A stretch of DNA of 64,000 nucleotides from Sphingobacterium cellulitidis. Its GTDB lineage: Bacteria; Bacteroidota; Bacteroidia; Sphingobacteriales; Sphingobacteriaceae. Below are positions 34,924 to 42,791 of this stretch, piece after piece. The first letter of the stretch is position 1, and each line of letters begins with the position of its first letter. The stretch spans positions 372,001 to 436,000 of the forward strand of contig NOUX01000002.1 in the NCBI GenBank assembly GCA_002245855.1, given 5' to 3'. Both the position numbers and the translations under genes were made by a program. Below the pieces are notes generated by a model, which searched no databases, was not told where the DNA came from, and saw only the letters and a list, made by a program, of their open reading frames with translations.

Positions 34924-37319
34924 GTTGGATTACTATCTGCCATCATCTGATAAGCCGTTTCAACGACATCATCGACAGCAGGTTTAGTAAAATAATCACC
35001 ATCGGATCCATAAGGAGGACGATGAGCTTTCGCCGAAAGCGTTTTAGGTTGGCCATCCAAATGGTAATAACCACCTTGTTTCTCTAATATTTCATGGGTT
35101 ATGTAAGCCGAAGCACCTCCAGGGAAGTCTTCATCTACCACCAATAATCTATTTGTTTTCTTCAATGATTCAACAGAGATTTGGTCTCTATCAAAAGGTT
35201 GAAGACATTGCGCATCAATTATTTCAATGGAAACGCCTAATTTATCCAATTCTAAGGCGGCTTCCTGTACTATCCGAAGGGTAGAACCGTAAGATACCAC
35301 GGTAATGTCCGAGCCTTCTCTAATCTTTTCAGCTTTACCAATTGGCACAGTGAACTCACTGATATTGTTTGGCATCTTTTCTTTCAAGCGGTAGCCATTC
35401 AAGCATTCAACGACTACAGCAGGTTCATCCGATTGCAGGAGGGTATTATACATACCAGCTGCTTGAGTCATATTTCTAGGCACACAGATATGCATTCCTC
35501 TCAATCCACCCAATAACACGGACATAGGCGAACCGGAGTGCCAGATTCCTTCTAATCGATGACCACGGGTTCTGACGATCAAAGGAGCTCTTTGTCTTCC
35601 TTTGGTCCGGTAGCTCAAACTTGCAAGGTCATCACTTAAGACAGGCATTGCATAAATCAGATAATCCAGATATTGGATTTCTGCGATAGGTCTAAATCCT
35701 CTAATCGCTAGTCCTATCCCCTTCCCTATAATTGCAGATTCACGAATTCCGGTATCAAATATTCTTTGGCTACCGAATTCATCCTGTAGGCCAGCGAAAC
35801 CTTGGTTCACATCGCCTATTTTACCTACATCCTCCCCGAATGCCAACAATCGGGCATCATTATGAAAATTAGCTTTAAAACAAGCATTCAGTACTTCTCT
35901 TCCGTCTACGATTGGAGAATCGTTATCATACTGAGGCGCGATTGTTTCAACTGCTAAAGGGGAATATTTGGTATCTACGAAAAGTTTATCGTTAAATCTA
36001 TCGTGGTTAATTTTTTGTTTTTCTCGGAACCAAGAAATCAGTTCATCCTTGCCAGGAACATCGATTCCTCTAAGTTCACGGATTACACGGCGAACATTAA
36101 CATACACCTCCTTTAGGGAAGGCTCGGTTGTTGAAAGCAAGGTTTTTAAAGGGATTTCTGCTGCGTGGTGGTTAATACCTTCCAATTTAGCAATGGCTTC
36201 TTGCAGGTCAACCTGTAGAGTTTTGCGATAATCGGTCCAGGCACGTTTTTGTTCCTTACGAACAAAGTCTTTTGCTTCGGAATCGATATCAGCCAACTCC
36301 TCTTCAGTTGCCATTCCAGATTCGATTAGCCAATCGCGCATTTTCTGATTACAATCGAAATCAGTTTCCCATTGCAATCTTTCTTCCGATTTATAGCGTT
36401 CATGCGATCCAGAAGTGGAGTGGCCTTGCGGCTGTGTCATTTCCACTACGTGAATCAAGCATGGTTTACTTTCATTTCTAGCGAGTTCAGCAGCTTTTTC
36501 ATAGACTTCACAAAGGCCGGCATAATCCCATCCTTTGACGCGGAAAATTTCAAAGCCTTGACCGGCTTCATCTTCCTGAAACCCTCTTAATACGGCGGAA
36601 ATATCGCCTTTAGTAGTTTGGATTTCATTAGGCACGGAGATTCCATAGCCATCATCCCAAATGGAGATGACAACGGGTAATTGCTTTACTCCGGCAGCAT
36701 TTACTGTTTCCCAGAATACCCCTTCGGAAGTTGCGGCATTACCGATTGTACAGAAGACTACTTCCTGTCCATTATTTGAGAATTTCTCTTTATGGGATAA
36801 GTTTGGATTGTTTTTATACAATTTAGAGGCGAGCCCCAATCCTAGGATTCTGGACATTTGTCCCCCTGTTGTTGAGATATCGGAAAAGCAGTTTACCTGG
36901 GCTGTTTGATCAATCCATTCACCGTTTTCATCAATGATAGGGGTTGCGAAGTGAGCGACCATTTGTCTTCCTGCGGAGGAAGGTTCGGCCTTGATATCGG
37001 GATTAGCATATAATTGAGAGAAAAAGTGATAGATATTGCTAATTCCTAGCGCGAAGGCCAAGGTTTGGTCCCTATAATAGCCTGATCGCCAATCGCCGGG
37101 TTTGAAGACCTTTGACAGGGCAATTTGGGCTAATTCCTTACCGTCTCCGAAAATTCCAAATTTCGCTTTACCGGTTAGCACTTCTTTTCGTCCAAGGAGG
37201 CTAACATATCGGCTTTGGGTGGCTAGTTTATAATCTTCAATGAGTACCTGGCGGAATTCCTCGTAGCTAATTTTTGATGTATTGTATTGCACTGATCGTG
37301 TCGTATTTAAATCTGACAT
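34902..37319 (-). CDS. 2-oxoacid dehydrogenase E1, fused alpha/beta (branched-chain type)
   Basis: 805-aa fusion of the E1 alpha (about residues 1-400) and beta (about 450-805) chains of a thiamine-diphosphate decarboxylase, the first component of a branched-chain 2-oxoacid or pyruvate dehydrogenase complex. Alpha part: YYRDQTLAFALG, QVNCFSDISTTGGQMSRILGLGLA, the ThDP segment IGNAATSEGVFWETVNAA and QPQGHSTSGSHERY. Beta part: LAFGEDVGKIGDVNQGFAGLQDEFG, FDTGIRESAIIGKGIGLA and VVDEDFPGGASAYI. Such fusions are common in Bacteroidota. No E2 or E3 gene lies beside it. Substrate preference is inferred. Confidence 0.9.
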   Translation of the reverse strand: MSDLNTTRSVQYNTSKISYEEFRQVLIEDYKLATQSRYVSLLGRKEVLTGKAKFGIFGDGKELAQIALSKVFKPGDWRSGYYRDQTLAFALGISNIYHFFSQLYANPDIKAEPSSAGRQMVAHFATPIIDENGEWIDQTAQVNCFSDISTTGGQMSRILGLGLASKLYKNNPNLSHKEKFSNNGQEVVFCTIGNAATSEGVFWETVNAAGVKQLPVVISIWDDGYGISVPNEIQTTKGDISAVLRGFQEDEAGQGFEIFRVKGWDYAGLCEVYEKAAELARNESKPCLIHVVEMTQPQGHSTSGSHERYKSEERLQWETDFDCNQKMRDWLIESGMATEEELADIDSEAKDFVRKEQKRAWTDYRKTLQVDLQEAIAKLEGINHHAAEIPLKTLLSTTEPSLKEVYVNVRRVIRELRGIDVPGKDELISWFREKQKINHDRFNDKLFVDTKYSPLAVETIAPQYDNDSPIVDGREVLNACFKANFHNDARLLAFGEDVGKIGDVNQGFAGLQDEFGSQRIFDTGIRESAIIGKGIGLAIRGFRPIAEIQYLDYLIYAMPVLSDDLASLSYRTKGRQRAPLIVRTRGHRLEGIWHSGSPMSVLLGGLRGMHICVPRNMTQAAGMYNTLLQSDEPAVVVECLNGYRLKEKMPNNISEFTVPIGKAEKIREGSDITVVSYGSTLRIVQEAALELDKLGVSIEIIDAQCLQPFDRDQISVESLKKTNRLLVVDEDFPGGASAYITHEILEKQGGYYHLDGQPKTLSAKAHRPPYGSDGDYFTKPAVDDVVETAYQMMADSNPTTFPPIF

Positions 37320-37339
37320 TAAAGTGGTTCCTTTTTTAA

Positions 37340-37347
37340 CAAAAATA
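37340..37347 (-). promoter_or_regulatory. Candidate -7 element of the E1 gene
   Basis: Reads TATTTTTG on the minus strand, 21 bp before the E1 start. No TTG at the usual distance. Confidence 0.4.
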
Positions 37348-37462
37348 AGAAAATAAACCAGTTTATCTTAGCCAATTTCAGGATTATATCAGATGATTTT
37401 TGAATTAAACATTTAACATTAAGACAATAATCCTTACTTTTAGCCGTATTTTCAAAGGACTT

Positions 37463-38200
37463 ATGAGTAACATACATTTTTTTGATGCAAACGCGGGATC
37501 CGGGAATTTAGGAGATCTTGAAAAAACATTAGTCGTTAACAACTTGCTAACGATACCTTTAGAAAAAAGGAACAACGATTGGGTAGCGGAGTTTATCGAT
37601 CATATTGGAGAGGCGAATCTTGCGGTTTCTGAACCGGAGATTATCATGAGCTCAGAAGGCTTTCCCTATTTTAATTTACGTTCGGTAGAACCAGGGGAGA
37701 ATTTTCAGGCCTACGTCATAAAGAATAAATTAGGGCACTTACTTCAAAGTGGTTTTGGAGTAGCATTGAATACAAGAAAGGAAAATCCGGATTGGATGTT
37801 CAGTTATGGGGATTTGATGAATTATGCATTACGCAATGAGTTTTACACGGATGATCATCATTTCGCAAGGAACAACGAGGATTTTGTGATTGGCAACGAT
37901 GAGGAAATCTTGGTGGGACAACCTTCGGAGGAGATATTACCTAGTTACGCTCGACATCAGATTCGCGAATTCCTACAATATTCAGGGGTTAGGAATCCGA
38001 TGGTTATGCTGATTGCAAGAAATTATACGGATGAGGAAAAGGTAACACAGGACCTGGTTTTTAATATTACGCCTAAGAACTTTGCCAATGAACAAGAATA
38101 TAAGCAGGCTATGAGTACGATTTCATGGTTTTTACCTAAGCATTATTCATTGGTAGGCTTGGATTCGGAAACTGTAGGTTCAGGATTTCAGCCTTTATAG
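37463..38200 (+). CDS. Conserved hypothetical cytosolic protein
   Basis: 245 aa, acidic, no signal peptide and no membrane segment. I do not recognise a family. Visible pieces: EPEIIMSSEGFPYFNLRSVEPGENF, VIKNKLGHLLQSGFGVALN, WMFSYGDLMNYALRNEFY, and a C-terminal MSTISWFLPKHYSLVGLD. Composition and codon use look like the neighbouring genes, so it is a real resident gene. It is divergent from the E1 gene (143-bp gap) and followed by a hairpin. Confidence 0.8.
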   Translation: MSNIHFFDANAGSGNLGDLEKTLVVNNLLTIPLEKRNNDWVAEFIDHIGEANLAVSEPEIIMSSEGFPYFNLRSVEPGENFQAYVIKNKLGHLLQSGFGVALNTRKENPDWMFSYGDLMNYALRNEFYTDDHHFARNNEDFVIGNDEEILVGQPSEEILPSYARHQIREFLQYSGVRNPMVMLIARNYTDEEKVTQDLVFNITPKNFANEQEYKQAMSTISWFLPKHYSLVGLDSETVGSGFQPL

Positions 38201-38204
38201 ATTT

Positions 38205-38240
38205 ATTTTGGTCAAGACGGAGCACTGTTTTGACCAAAAT
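38205..38240. terminator. Hairpin after the hypothetical gene
   Basis: ATTTTGGTCAA (38205-38215) pairs with TTGACCAAAAT (38230-38240) around a 14-nt loop. It starts 5 bp after the stop codon. The A/T-rich stem base can replace the missing T-run. Confidence 0.6.
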
Positions 38241-38313
38241 CATCATACTAAAAAAATACACAAATTACTTATCTAGACTTTGTTGGAACGAGGCAGGGTC
38301 AAAATACTAAACT

Positions 38314-38775
38314 ATGTTTTTATTTAATGTTCGGGTTTATGGGATATTGATCAATGATCGCAATGAGGTCCTAATAAGCGATGAGCGCACAGAGAATGTT
38401 TCATTCACTAAATTTCCGGGAGGGGGTTTAGAATATGGGGAAGGATTGTTGGATGCCTTGAAGCGCGAGTACCTAGAAGAAACAGGAATGGAGGTTGAGG
38501 TTATCAAGCATATTTATACGACGGATTTTTTTGAGAAATCGAGTTTTAATGAGAGTCAAATAATCTCAATATACTATCAGGTAGAGCAAAAAAACGAAGT
38601 AGAATTACACATTAAGACAAAATCTTTCGACTTTACTGAAAAATCACTAGAAGGAAAATTACAAGCGTTTAGATTAATTCCCTTGCAGGAGTTGCAAGAA
38701 AATGACTTAACATTTAAAACTGACCAGGTTGCGTGGGTTGAATTTTTAAAAAATATAGATAAAATTCAATTATAA
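38314..38775 (+). CDS. NUDIX hydrolase
   Basis: 153-aa cytosolic hydrolase of nucleoside-diphosphate-linked compounds. The complete Nudix box is present: GGLEYGEGLLDALKREYLEETGM (G-x5-E-x7-RE-x2-EE-x-G), split here as GLEYGEG and LKREYLEETGM. FTKFPGGG precedes it. The substrate cannot be told from the sequence. It is a single gene with no clear operon partner. Confidence 0.9.
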   Translation: MFLFNVRVYGILINDRNEVLISDERTENVSFTKFPGGGLEYGEGLLDALKREYLEETGMEVEVIKHIYTTDFFEKSSFNESQIISIYYQVEQKNEVELHIKTKSFDFTEKSLEGKLQAFRLIPLQELQENDLTFKTDQVAWVEFLKNIDKIQL

Positions 38776-38977
38776 TATAAATGTTGCAACTTTTATTTGA
38801 TTTTATAATAAAAGGTTTTTACTTTTACAGTGGGTCTTGGAGGTAGACTATTGTCTATTCTGGGATCTATGTTTTGAAAACACCTAGTTCTATAGGGTTT
38901 TATTAATAGTTAGTGTGATTTTAAGGCGATACTCCCCGTATCGCCTTATTTATTTTAACCTGACTAACGCCCTGCAA
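38776..38977. other. Gene-free stretch with terminator
   Basis: About 200 bp, with no ORF of note. A weak -7-like TACTTTTA (38819-38826) precedes the terminator at 38923-38956 by about 100 bp, which would allow a small RNA on the plus strand, but nothing else supports one. Confidence 0.4.
38923..38956. terminator. Intrinsic terminator
   Basis: AAGGCGATAC (38923-38932) pairs perfectly with GTATCGCCTT (38938-38947) around a 5-nt loop, followed by ATTTATTTT. It serves the NUDIX side and possibly the small minus-strand gene that converges on it. Confidence 0.8.
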
Positions 38978-39109
38978 TTATCTTAATAAGTAAGCCAATA
39001 ATATTACAATTGCCCCACCGATAATAATAATCCACTTATTAATATTTCCACCATGGGCCCCTTCTTGGCTCTTGAACTTATAATCTCTTTTAAACTTATT
39101 TTCATCCAT
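38978..39109 (-). CDS. Small single-pass membrane protein (43 aa)
   Basis: Short gene found by reading the minus strand: ATG at 39109, TAA at 38978-38980. The protein has a charged N-terminal half (MDENKFKRDYKFKSQEG) and one hydrophobic helix near the C-terminus (WIIIIGGAIVILLAYLL) ending in Arg, the usual shape of a small inner membrane protein with its N-terminus in the cytoplasm. A terminator follows it. Codon choice is like its neighbours. Function unknown. Confidence 0.7.
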   Translation of the reverse strand: MDENKFKRDYKFKSQEGAHGGNINKWIIIIGGAIVILLAYLLR

Positions 39110-39234
39110 AATATTTTCTTTACTAAATGTTACTATTTTGATTTTAAACTCCTAAAAAAAACCTATAATCCTAACCCTTTTGTTAATTCAAATATTCAAT
39201 TATATGATGCTAAATATATTCAATTTACATAAAA

Positions 39235-39708
39235 TTATTCATGATGATAGGGTTCACCGCGCATAATTGTGTAGGCCCTATAAATCTGTTCTACGAAGAA
39301 TAATCTGACCATTTGATGGGAAAAGGTCATCCTGGAAAGCGAAATCTTTGTATTGGCGCGTTGATAAACAGATTCATCAAAGCCGTAAGGGCCGCCGATC
39401 ATAAATACCAGGTGTGTAACACTGGCGATCATTTGCTTCTCCAGGAAGTTTGAAAACTCCACTGAGCTATACTCCTTCCCTCTTTCATCGAGGAGGATAA
39501 TATAATCTTGGTTCGTACAATTTTTCAATAATAACTGGGCTTCCTTTTCTTTCTGTTGGTCCTCTGTCAGGTTTTTCGAATTCTTTATATCAGGGATTGT
39601 TACAATCTGAAAATTGACGTAATGTTTGAGTCTCTTGGTGTATACTTCGATTCCTTGAACAATATGTTGATCATCAGTTTTTCCAATGCAGATCAGGGAA
39701 ATTTTCAT
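39235..39708 (-). CDS. rlmH: 23S rRNA (pseudouridine-1915-N3) methyltransferase
   Basis: SPOUT-fold, SAM-dependent methyltransferase acting on 23S rRNA in the 70S ribosome. 157 aa, the usual length. IGKTDDQHIVQGIEVYTKRL at the N-terminus, FMIGGPYGFDESVYQRA with the SAM-binding GGPxG, and the conserved C-terminus SRMTFSHQMVRLFFVEQIYRAYTIMRGEPYHHE. A single gene with its own -7 box. Confidence 0.96.
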   Translation of the reverse strand: MKISLICIGKTDDQHIVQGIEVYTKRLKHYVNFQIVTIPDIKNSKNLTEDQQKEKEAQLLLKNCTNQDYIILLDERGKEYSSVEFSNFLEKQMIASVTHLVFMIGGPYGFDESVYQRANTKISLSRMTFSHQMVRLFFVEQIYRAYTIMRGEPYHHE

Positions 39709-39730
39709 TTGTTTAGAATTTGATAAGCTA

Positions 39731-39738
39731 CAAAAGTA
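39731..39738 (-). promoter_or_regulatory. Candidate -7 element of rlmH
   Basis: Reads TACTTTTG on the minus strand, an exact match, 23 bp before the start codon. Confidence 0.5.
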
Positions 39739-39787
39739 AGACTTATCTGCTGCTTATGAGGAAGCAAAAGGAAGGAAAATTGCATAA

Positions 39788-39817
39788 AAAAGCCCTTAAC
39801 TAAAGTCAAGGGCTTTT
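39788..39817. terminator. Terminator of the YceI gene
   Basis: AAAAGCCCTT (39788-39797) pairs with AAGGGCTTTT (39808-39817). It follows the leftward YceI gene by about 20 bp. Confidence 0.85.
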
Positions 39818-39836
39818 AATATTGAATTAAATAAAA

Positions 39837-40469
39837 TTATTTATTTGCAACTAAATTGATGTCGAAATTGATCTCTTTAGAGATTAAATCATCAGATTTA
39901 CCTTCATAATTCACACCCCAATCAGCTCTAGTGATGTTAAAGTTAGCTGTAGCTTTCACTGTTGCTTCAGTAGATTCAACAATTTTAGCGTCAAAAGTAA
40001 TGTTTTTGCTAACTCCTTTGATTACTAGGTTACCAGAGATATTTAAATCTTGGTCAGTAGCACCAGGTTTAACTTCAGTGATAGTGAAAGTAGCTTCAGG
40101 ATGACTTGCAACTGCGAAGAAGTCTTCAGATTTTAAGTGTCCGTCTAATTTACCTTTGAATTCACCTTCTAGATCAGTTGAGCTGATGGTATTCATATCA
40201 AGGACAACGTTTCCACCTACCAACTTACCATTATCTACGTTTAAAGTACCTGATTTAATAGATACAGTACCAGTGTGTTTTCCAGTAACTTTAGTTCCTG
40301 TCCAAACTACTTTGGAAGCTGCTGTATCTACATTTAATGTATTACCTACAACTTCAGTTTGAGTGATTGCAACTGAATCTTTAGTTTCTGCTTTTTTACC
40401 TTCAGGGTTTCCTGCACAAGATGCTAATACGAAAGCAGCAACTGCAGATAGTAATGTGATTTTTTTCAT
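39837..40469 (-). CDS. YceI-domain lipoprotein
   Basis: 210 aa from the Met at 40469 (MKKITLLSAVAAF); five extra codons upstream are unlikely because the promoter sits close. A lipoprotein signal peptide with lipobox LASC is followed by a linker and the YceI lipocalin-like beta-barrel: DTAASKVVWTGTKVTGKHTGTV, the conserved VDMNTIS-like VLDMNTISSTDLEGEFKGKLDGHLKSEDFF, and FNITRADWGVNYEGK. YceI proteins bind polyprenyl or other long lipids in the periplasm; the ligand here is unknown. Confidence 0.93.
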   Translation of the reverse strand: MKKITLLSAVAAFVLASCAGNPEGKKAETKDSVAITQTEVVGNTLNVDTAASKVVWTGTKVTGKHTGTVSIKSGTLNVDNGKLVGGNVVLDMNTISSTDLEGEFKGKLDGHLKSEDFFAVASHPEATFTITEVKPGATDQDLNISGNLVIKGVSKNITFDAKIVESTEATVKATANFNITRADWGVNYEGKSDDLISKEINFDINLVANK

Positions 40470-40495
40470 TGTGTGTTTGAACAATTAATTTTGCA

Positions 40496-40525
40496 CAAAA
40501 ATATATAGACTTAGTAGATTTTCAA
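40496..40525 (-). promoter_or_regulatory. Promoter of the YceI gene
   Basis: On the minus strand TTG (40525-40523), a 19-bp spacer and TATTTTTG (40503-40496) match both consensus elements. Transcription would start about 20 bp before the ATG at 40469. Confidence 0.7.
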
Positions 40526-40565
40526 GTGTAGAATAATTTTTTTAACACTAAGAAGACAATTCTTG

Positions 40566-41891
40566 TTAATGTCCAGCAGGTTGTGCCTCTACTCTTCTGA
40601 TATCTGCTCCTAATGCTTTCAGGCGTTCTTCGATATGTTGATAGCCTCTTTCGATCTGTTCGATATTATAGATGACCGATTTCCCTTGAGCTGACAAAGC
40701 AGCAATCAATAGGGATACCCCAGCTCTGATATCCGGAGAGGTCATTTCGATACCGCGAAGTTTATTTTGCTTGTTCAAGCCGATAACGGTAGCACGGTGT
40801 GGATCACAAAGGATAATTTGAGCACCCATATCGATAAGTTTATCTACGAAGAACAGACGGCTTTCAAACATTTTTTGGTGAATCAGAACATTTCCTTTAG
40901 CTTGAATTGCTGTAACAAGGACGATGCTCAATAAATCAGGCGTAAATCCTGGCCATGGGGCATCAGAAATGGTTAAGATAGATCCATCGATAAAAGTATC
41001 GATTTCGTAGTTTTCCTGAGCAGGGATAAAAATATCATCTCCTTTAAGTTCAAATTTGATTCCAAGGCGAGCAAATACCGAAGGGATAATTCCTAACTCT
41101 TGGAAGCATACATTCTTAATGGTGATTTCAGAACCTGTCATGGCTGCCAAACCGATAAATGATCCGATTTCAATCATATCAGGAAGCATTCTATGCGTAG
41201 TTCCATCAAGTTTTTCAACTCCTTCAATGGTTAGCAAGTTAGAACCAATTCCGGAGATCTTAGCTCCCATTCTATTCAACATTTTACAAAGCTGTTGTAA
41301 ATAAGGTTCACAAGCGGCATTGTAAATGGTTGTTGTTCCTTTTGCTAAAACTGCCGCCATTACGATATTGGCAGTACCAGTCACCGATGCTTCATCAAGG
41401 AGGATGTATGTACCTTTTAATTGAGTAGCATCCACATTGAAGAAATGGTTTTCAGCATCATAGACAAACTTAGCACCTAGTTTTTCAAAACCCAGGAAGT
41501 GTGTATCTAGACGGCGTCTTCCGATTTTGTCGCCACCTGGTTTAGGGATAGCTGCCTTTCCGAATCTTGCCAACAAAGGACCTACGATCATAATAGATCC
41601 ACGAAGGCTCCCTCCTTTTTTCTTGAATTCTTCAGATTGGAAATAATCTATATTGATGTTTTTTGCTTCAAATTCGTACGTATCCTCATTCACTCTATTG
41701 ACATCTACGCCCATTGCTGCCAATAAATCGATCAATTTATTTACATCTTTAATATCAGGGATATTGCTAATGGTCATTTTCTCAGCGGTCAATAAGACTG
41801 CAGAGATAATTTGTAATGCTTCGTTTTTAGCTCCTTGAGGAACGATTTCTCCTTTTAATGGTTTACCACCGTAAATTTCAAATGCATTCAT
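40566..41891 (-). CDS. murA: UDP-GlcNAc 1-carboxyvinyltransferase, Cys-to-Asp active site
   Basis: First committed step of peptidoglycan synthesis. 441 aa, with PQGAKNEALQIISAVLL (Lys/Asn of the active site) and RGSIMIVGPLLARFG, DEASVTGTANIVMAAV and PDIRAGVSLLIAAL. The active-site loop reads PKPGGDKIGRRRLDTHFLG: Asp121 stands where E. coli has Cys115 (PGGCTIGARPVDLH). The Cys is what fosfomycin alkylates, and Asp versions work but are naturally resistant. The length and remaining residues are normal. It is separated from DUF4290 upstream by a terminator. Confidence 0.95.
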   Translation of the reverse strand: MNAFEIYGGKPLKGEIVPQGAKNEALQIISAVLLTAEKMTISNIPDIKDVNKLIDLLAAMGVDVNRVNEDTYEFEAKNINIDYFQSEEFKKKGGSLRGSIMIVGPLLARFGKAAIPKPGGDKIGRRRLDTHFLGFEKLGAKFVYDAENHFFNVDATQLKGTYILLDEASVTGTANIVMAAVLAKGTTTIYNAACEPYLQQLCKMLNRMGAKISGIGSNLLTIEGVEKLDGTTHRMLPDMIEIGSFIGLAAMTGSEITIKNVCFQELGIIPSVFARLGIKFELKGDDIFIPAQENYEIDTFIDGSILTISDAPWPGFTPDLLSIVLVTAIQAKGNVLIHQKMFESRLFFVDKLIDMGAQIILCDPHRATVIGLNKQNKLRGIEMTSPDIRAGVSLLIAALSAQGKSVIYNIEQIERGYQHIEERLKALGADIRRVEAQPAGH

Positions 41892-41964
41892 AGTTTCTTC
41901 ATATCAACCAATCCTTCAGCTTGAAAAAATTAAAGGATTGTTCAATTCATATCATACCTAGATG

Positions 41965-42002
41965 AAAAAAGCAATTGTACAAAGAGTACCAATTGCTTTT
42001 TT
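41965..42002. terminator. Terminator after the DUF4290 gene
   Basis: A-run, GCAATTG (41971-41977), CAATTGC (41990-41996) and a T-run (41997-42002). The inner TAC/GTA can extend the stem. It separates DUF4290 from murA. Confidence 0.8.
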
Positions 42003-42011
42003 CAAAAGGTC

Positions 42012-42734
42012 TTATTTATAATTCTTCTTCTGTCTGTTGTTGTTATTGTTGTTCGAGGGTCTCTTGTTATTATTGTTGTTGTTACTATTCCTCTTGTTGT
42101 TGTAATTATTTTGCGGCTTATTTTGTTGTTGTTGGCCGGTATTACTACCTGAGGTTTTAACACGATTCCCTGGAGGAGGAGTTTTGAAATCAAGTTTCGT
42201 CAGTACGGTATCTGCTGGCAATTGTAATTCACCATGCGATAGTGTACTTAAATCTTGAAGGATCTGATCATCAGAGACTGAATCTTTATTCCAAGTTAAG
42301 TAAGCCATTTTCATGAAATTGGCTACGCTTAAGGTCATTTTTTGTCTGGCTTCCGGGTTAGAGATATTCAAGGTTTTCTTGATCATCTCTTCTACGGTGT
42401 GTCCATAATGTTTAAACTTGATATTATGGTTAGGATATTTAAGAGTCTCTGGTTTATGGTGAATATTTTCCTTGGTCGGGATTGGATAAGGAGAATCCAC
42501 ATCAATTTTAAAGTCCGAAATAATGTATAAATGGTCCCAAAGTTTATGTTTAAAGTCAGATACATCACGAAGATGTGGGTTTAATACCCCCATCATATCG
42601 ATGACCACCTGCGCTAAACGGTTTCTTTCTTCCCTATCTGACAGCGTGCAGATATAGTCCACCATATTCTGTACGTTTCGGCCATATTCTGCCAAAATTA
42701 ATTTTGGTCTAGTGCTGTTATAATCAAAAATCAT
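42012..42734 (-). CDS. DUF4290 protein with Asn/Gln-rich tail
   Basis: 240 aa. Residues 1-185 match the DUF4290 family as I know it (YNSTRPKLILAEYGRNVQNMVDYICTLSDREERNRLAQVVIDMMGVLNPHLRD), a family found in Bacteroidota with no known function. From about residue 195 the protein becomes a disordered tail of Asn, Gln, Lys and Arg, encoded by near-perfect AAC/AAT triplet runs. Such runs change length easily. It lies 57 bp downstream of the helicase gene and is probably cotranscribed with it. Confidence 0.9.
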   Translation of the reverse strand: MIFDYNSTRPKLILAEYGRNVQNMVDYICTLSDREERNRLAQVVIDMMGVLNPHLRDVSDFKHKLWDHLYIISDFKIDVDSPYPIPTKENIHHKPETLKYPNHNIKFKHYGHTVEEMIKKTLNISNPEARQKMTLSVANFMKMAYLTWNKDSVSDDQILQDLSTLSHGELQLPADTVLTKLDFKTPPPGNRVKTSGSNTGQQQQNKPQNNYNNKRNSNNNNNNKRPSNNNNNNRQKKNYK

Positions 42735-42791
42735 ATGTTTATTTTGCTTTAACCCTCTATAGGTGTTAAATATGTAATTCTAAATTGGGTA

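Noticed and set aside
41975..42160. Cys/Tyr-rich 61-codon ORF on the plus strand
   Set aside because: It is the antisense of the triplet-repeat tail of DUF4290 and its terminator.
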